A stretch of DNA of 5,364 bases from Lutibacter sp. (GTDB lineage: Bacteria; Bacteroidota; Bacteroidia; Flavobacteriales; Flavobacteriaceae), in contig NVVE01000020.1 in the NCBI GenBank assembly GCA_002733285.1, positions 9,778 to 15,141 on the forward strand, in the 5' to 3' direction. Below the pieces are notes generated by a model, which was not told the origin of the DNA, ran no database searches, and was given only the letters and a program-made list of their open reading frames with translations. The translations under genes and the position numbers were made by a program. This document shows, in pieces, positions 4,757 through 5,364 of the stretch (the stretch's first letter is position 1; each line of letters opens with the position of its first letter).

Positions 4757-5364
4757 ATGAAAGGACCACTTTTTTATGCAAAAATTTTACTTTTTGGAGA
4801 ATATGGAATTATTAAAGATTCCAAAGGGCTCACTATACCTTACAATAGTTATCAAGGCGCTTTAAAAAAATCTGATAAAACTTCAGAAGAGGAGTTGAAA
4901 TCCAATAGGAACTTAGCTAAGTTTTATACCTACCTTTCAAAGCTTGAAAATAAAGAGCTAGTAAGTTTTCGTTTAGATGAATTGAAAACCGACATTGAAG
5001 AAGGAATGTATTTTGATTCTAGTATACCACAAGGATATGGGGTTGGTAGTTCTGGTGCTTTGGTCGCTTCAATATATGATAAATATGGCAATGATAAAAT
5101 TACAGTTTTAGAAAACTTAACAAGAGATAAATTGCTGAAGTTGAAAGAAATATTTTCATTAATGGAATCTTTTTTTCACGGAAAAAGTTCAGGGTTAGAT
5201 CCTTTGAATTCCTATTTAAGTATTCCTATTTTAATAAAATCCAAAGATAATTTAGAGGCAACGGGTATCCCATCTCAAAAGGAAGGAAAAGGAGCAGTAT
5301 TCTTATTAGATTCAGAAATGATTGGTGAAACTGAACCAATGGTGAACATTTTTATGAATAAAAT
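4757..5364 (+). CDS. mvk: Mevalonate kinase (GHMP kinase), 3' end cut by window
   Basis: The frame opens with ATG at 4757 and is uninterrupted for 202 codons to the window end. It is a GHMP kinase expected to phosphorylate mevalonate with ATP, upstream of the decarboxylase reaction in the pathway. The N-terminal strand KILLFGEYGII (9-19) is typical of mevalonate kinases. The phosphate-binding motif is PQGYGVGSSGALVAS (91-105). MESFFHGKSSGLDPLNS (136-152) carries the conserved Glu and the catalytic Asp148 of the E...HG.SG.D pattern. I recall flavobacterial relatives of roughly 310 residues, so about the last third is missing from view. The 4-bp gap after mvaD indicates one operon. Phosphomevalonate kinase is not excluded by the visible part, but the HGKSSGLD motif favours mevalonate kinase. 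Confidence 0.85.
   Translation, partial: MKGPLFYAKILLFGEYGIIKDSKGLTIPYNSYQGALKKSDKTSEEELKSNRNLAKFYTYLSKLENKELVSFRLDELKTDIEEGMYFDSSIPQGYGVGSSGALVASIYDKYGNDKITVLENLTRDKLLKLKEIFSLMESFFHGKSSGLDPLNSYLSIPILIKSKDNLEATGIPSQKEGKGAVFLLDSEMIGETEPMVNIFMNK

Noticed and set aside
1..5364. Defence system, CRISPR array, insertion sequence or RNA gene
   Set aside because: No regularly spaced repeats, transposase, nuclease, toxin-antitoxin pair, tRNA or rRNA pattern was seen; the genes are housekeeping or regulatory types.

Overview
The window is strongly AT-rich and reads as chromosomal DNA of a Flavobacteriaceae-type Bacteroidetes; the genus cannot be told. The evidence is threefold: a mevalonate decarboxylase and mevalonate kinase pair whose motifs look flavobacterial, several candidate promoters of the Bacteroidetes form TAnnTTTG, and starts that mostly lack a Shine-Dalgarno sequence.

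Layout, left to right. (1) Positions 2-64 are the 3' tail of a plus-strand gene, which meets a small conserved hypothetical gene (minus strand, 61-378) head-on with overlapping stop codons. The N-terminal part of that small gene lies inside a palindromic repeat (about 321-421), and its start is unclear. (2) Positions 480-2381, minus strand, hold an exported alpha/beta-hydrolase esterase with C-terminal TPR repeats, followed by thiamine diphosphokinase. (3) A strong hairpin terminator at 2466-2504 separates these from a very short MotA/TolQ/ExbB-like membrane protein (minus, 2522-2878). (4) A compact divergent promoter region (2879-2965) lies between that gene and a LytTR response regulator (plus, 2966-3550) that lacks the first part of its receiver domain. 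(5) Positions 3583-5364, plus strand, hold diphosphomevalonate decarboxylase and, 4 bp later, mevalonate kinase cut by the window end; together they belong to the mevalonate route to isopentenyl diphosphate.

There is no defence system, CRISPR array, RNA gene or insertion sequence that I can support. The most notable signal is that two different palindromic repeat elements sit inside protein-coding sequence. One is a 60-nt double hairpin that adds 20 in-frame residues to mevalonate decarboxylase. The other is a larger inverted repeat that forms the 5' end of the small hypothetical gene and puts an in-frame stop between an upstream ATG and the conserved part. This resembles the behaviour described for Rickettsia palindromic elements. 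The truncated response regulator, with no partner kinase in view, is the second anomaly.
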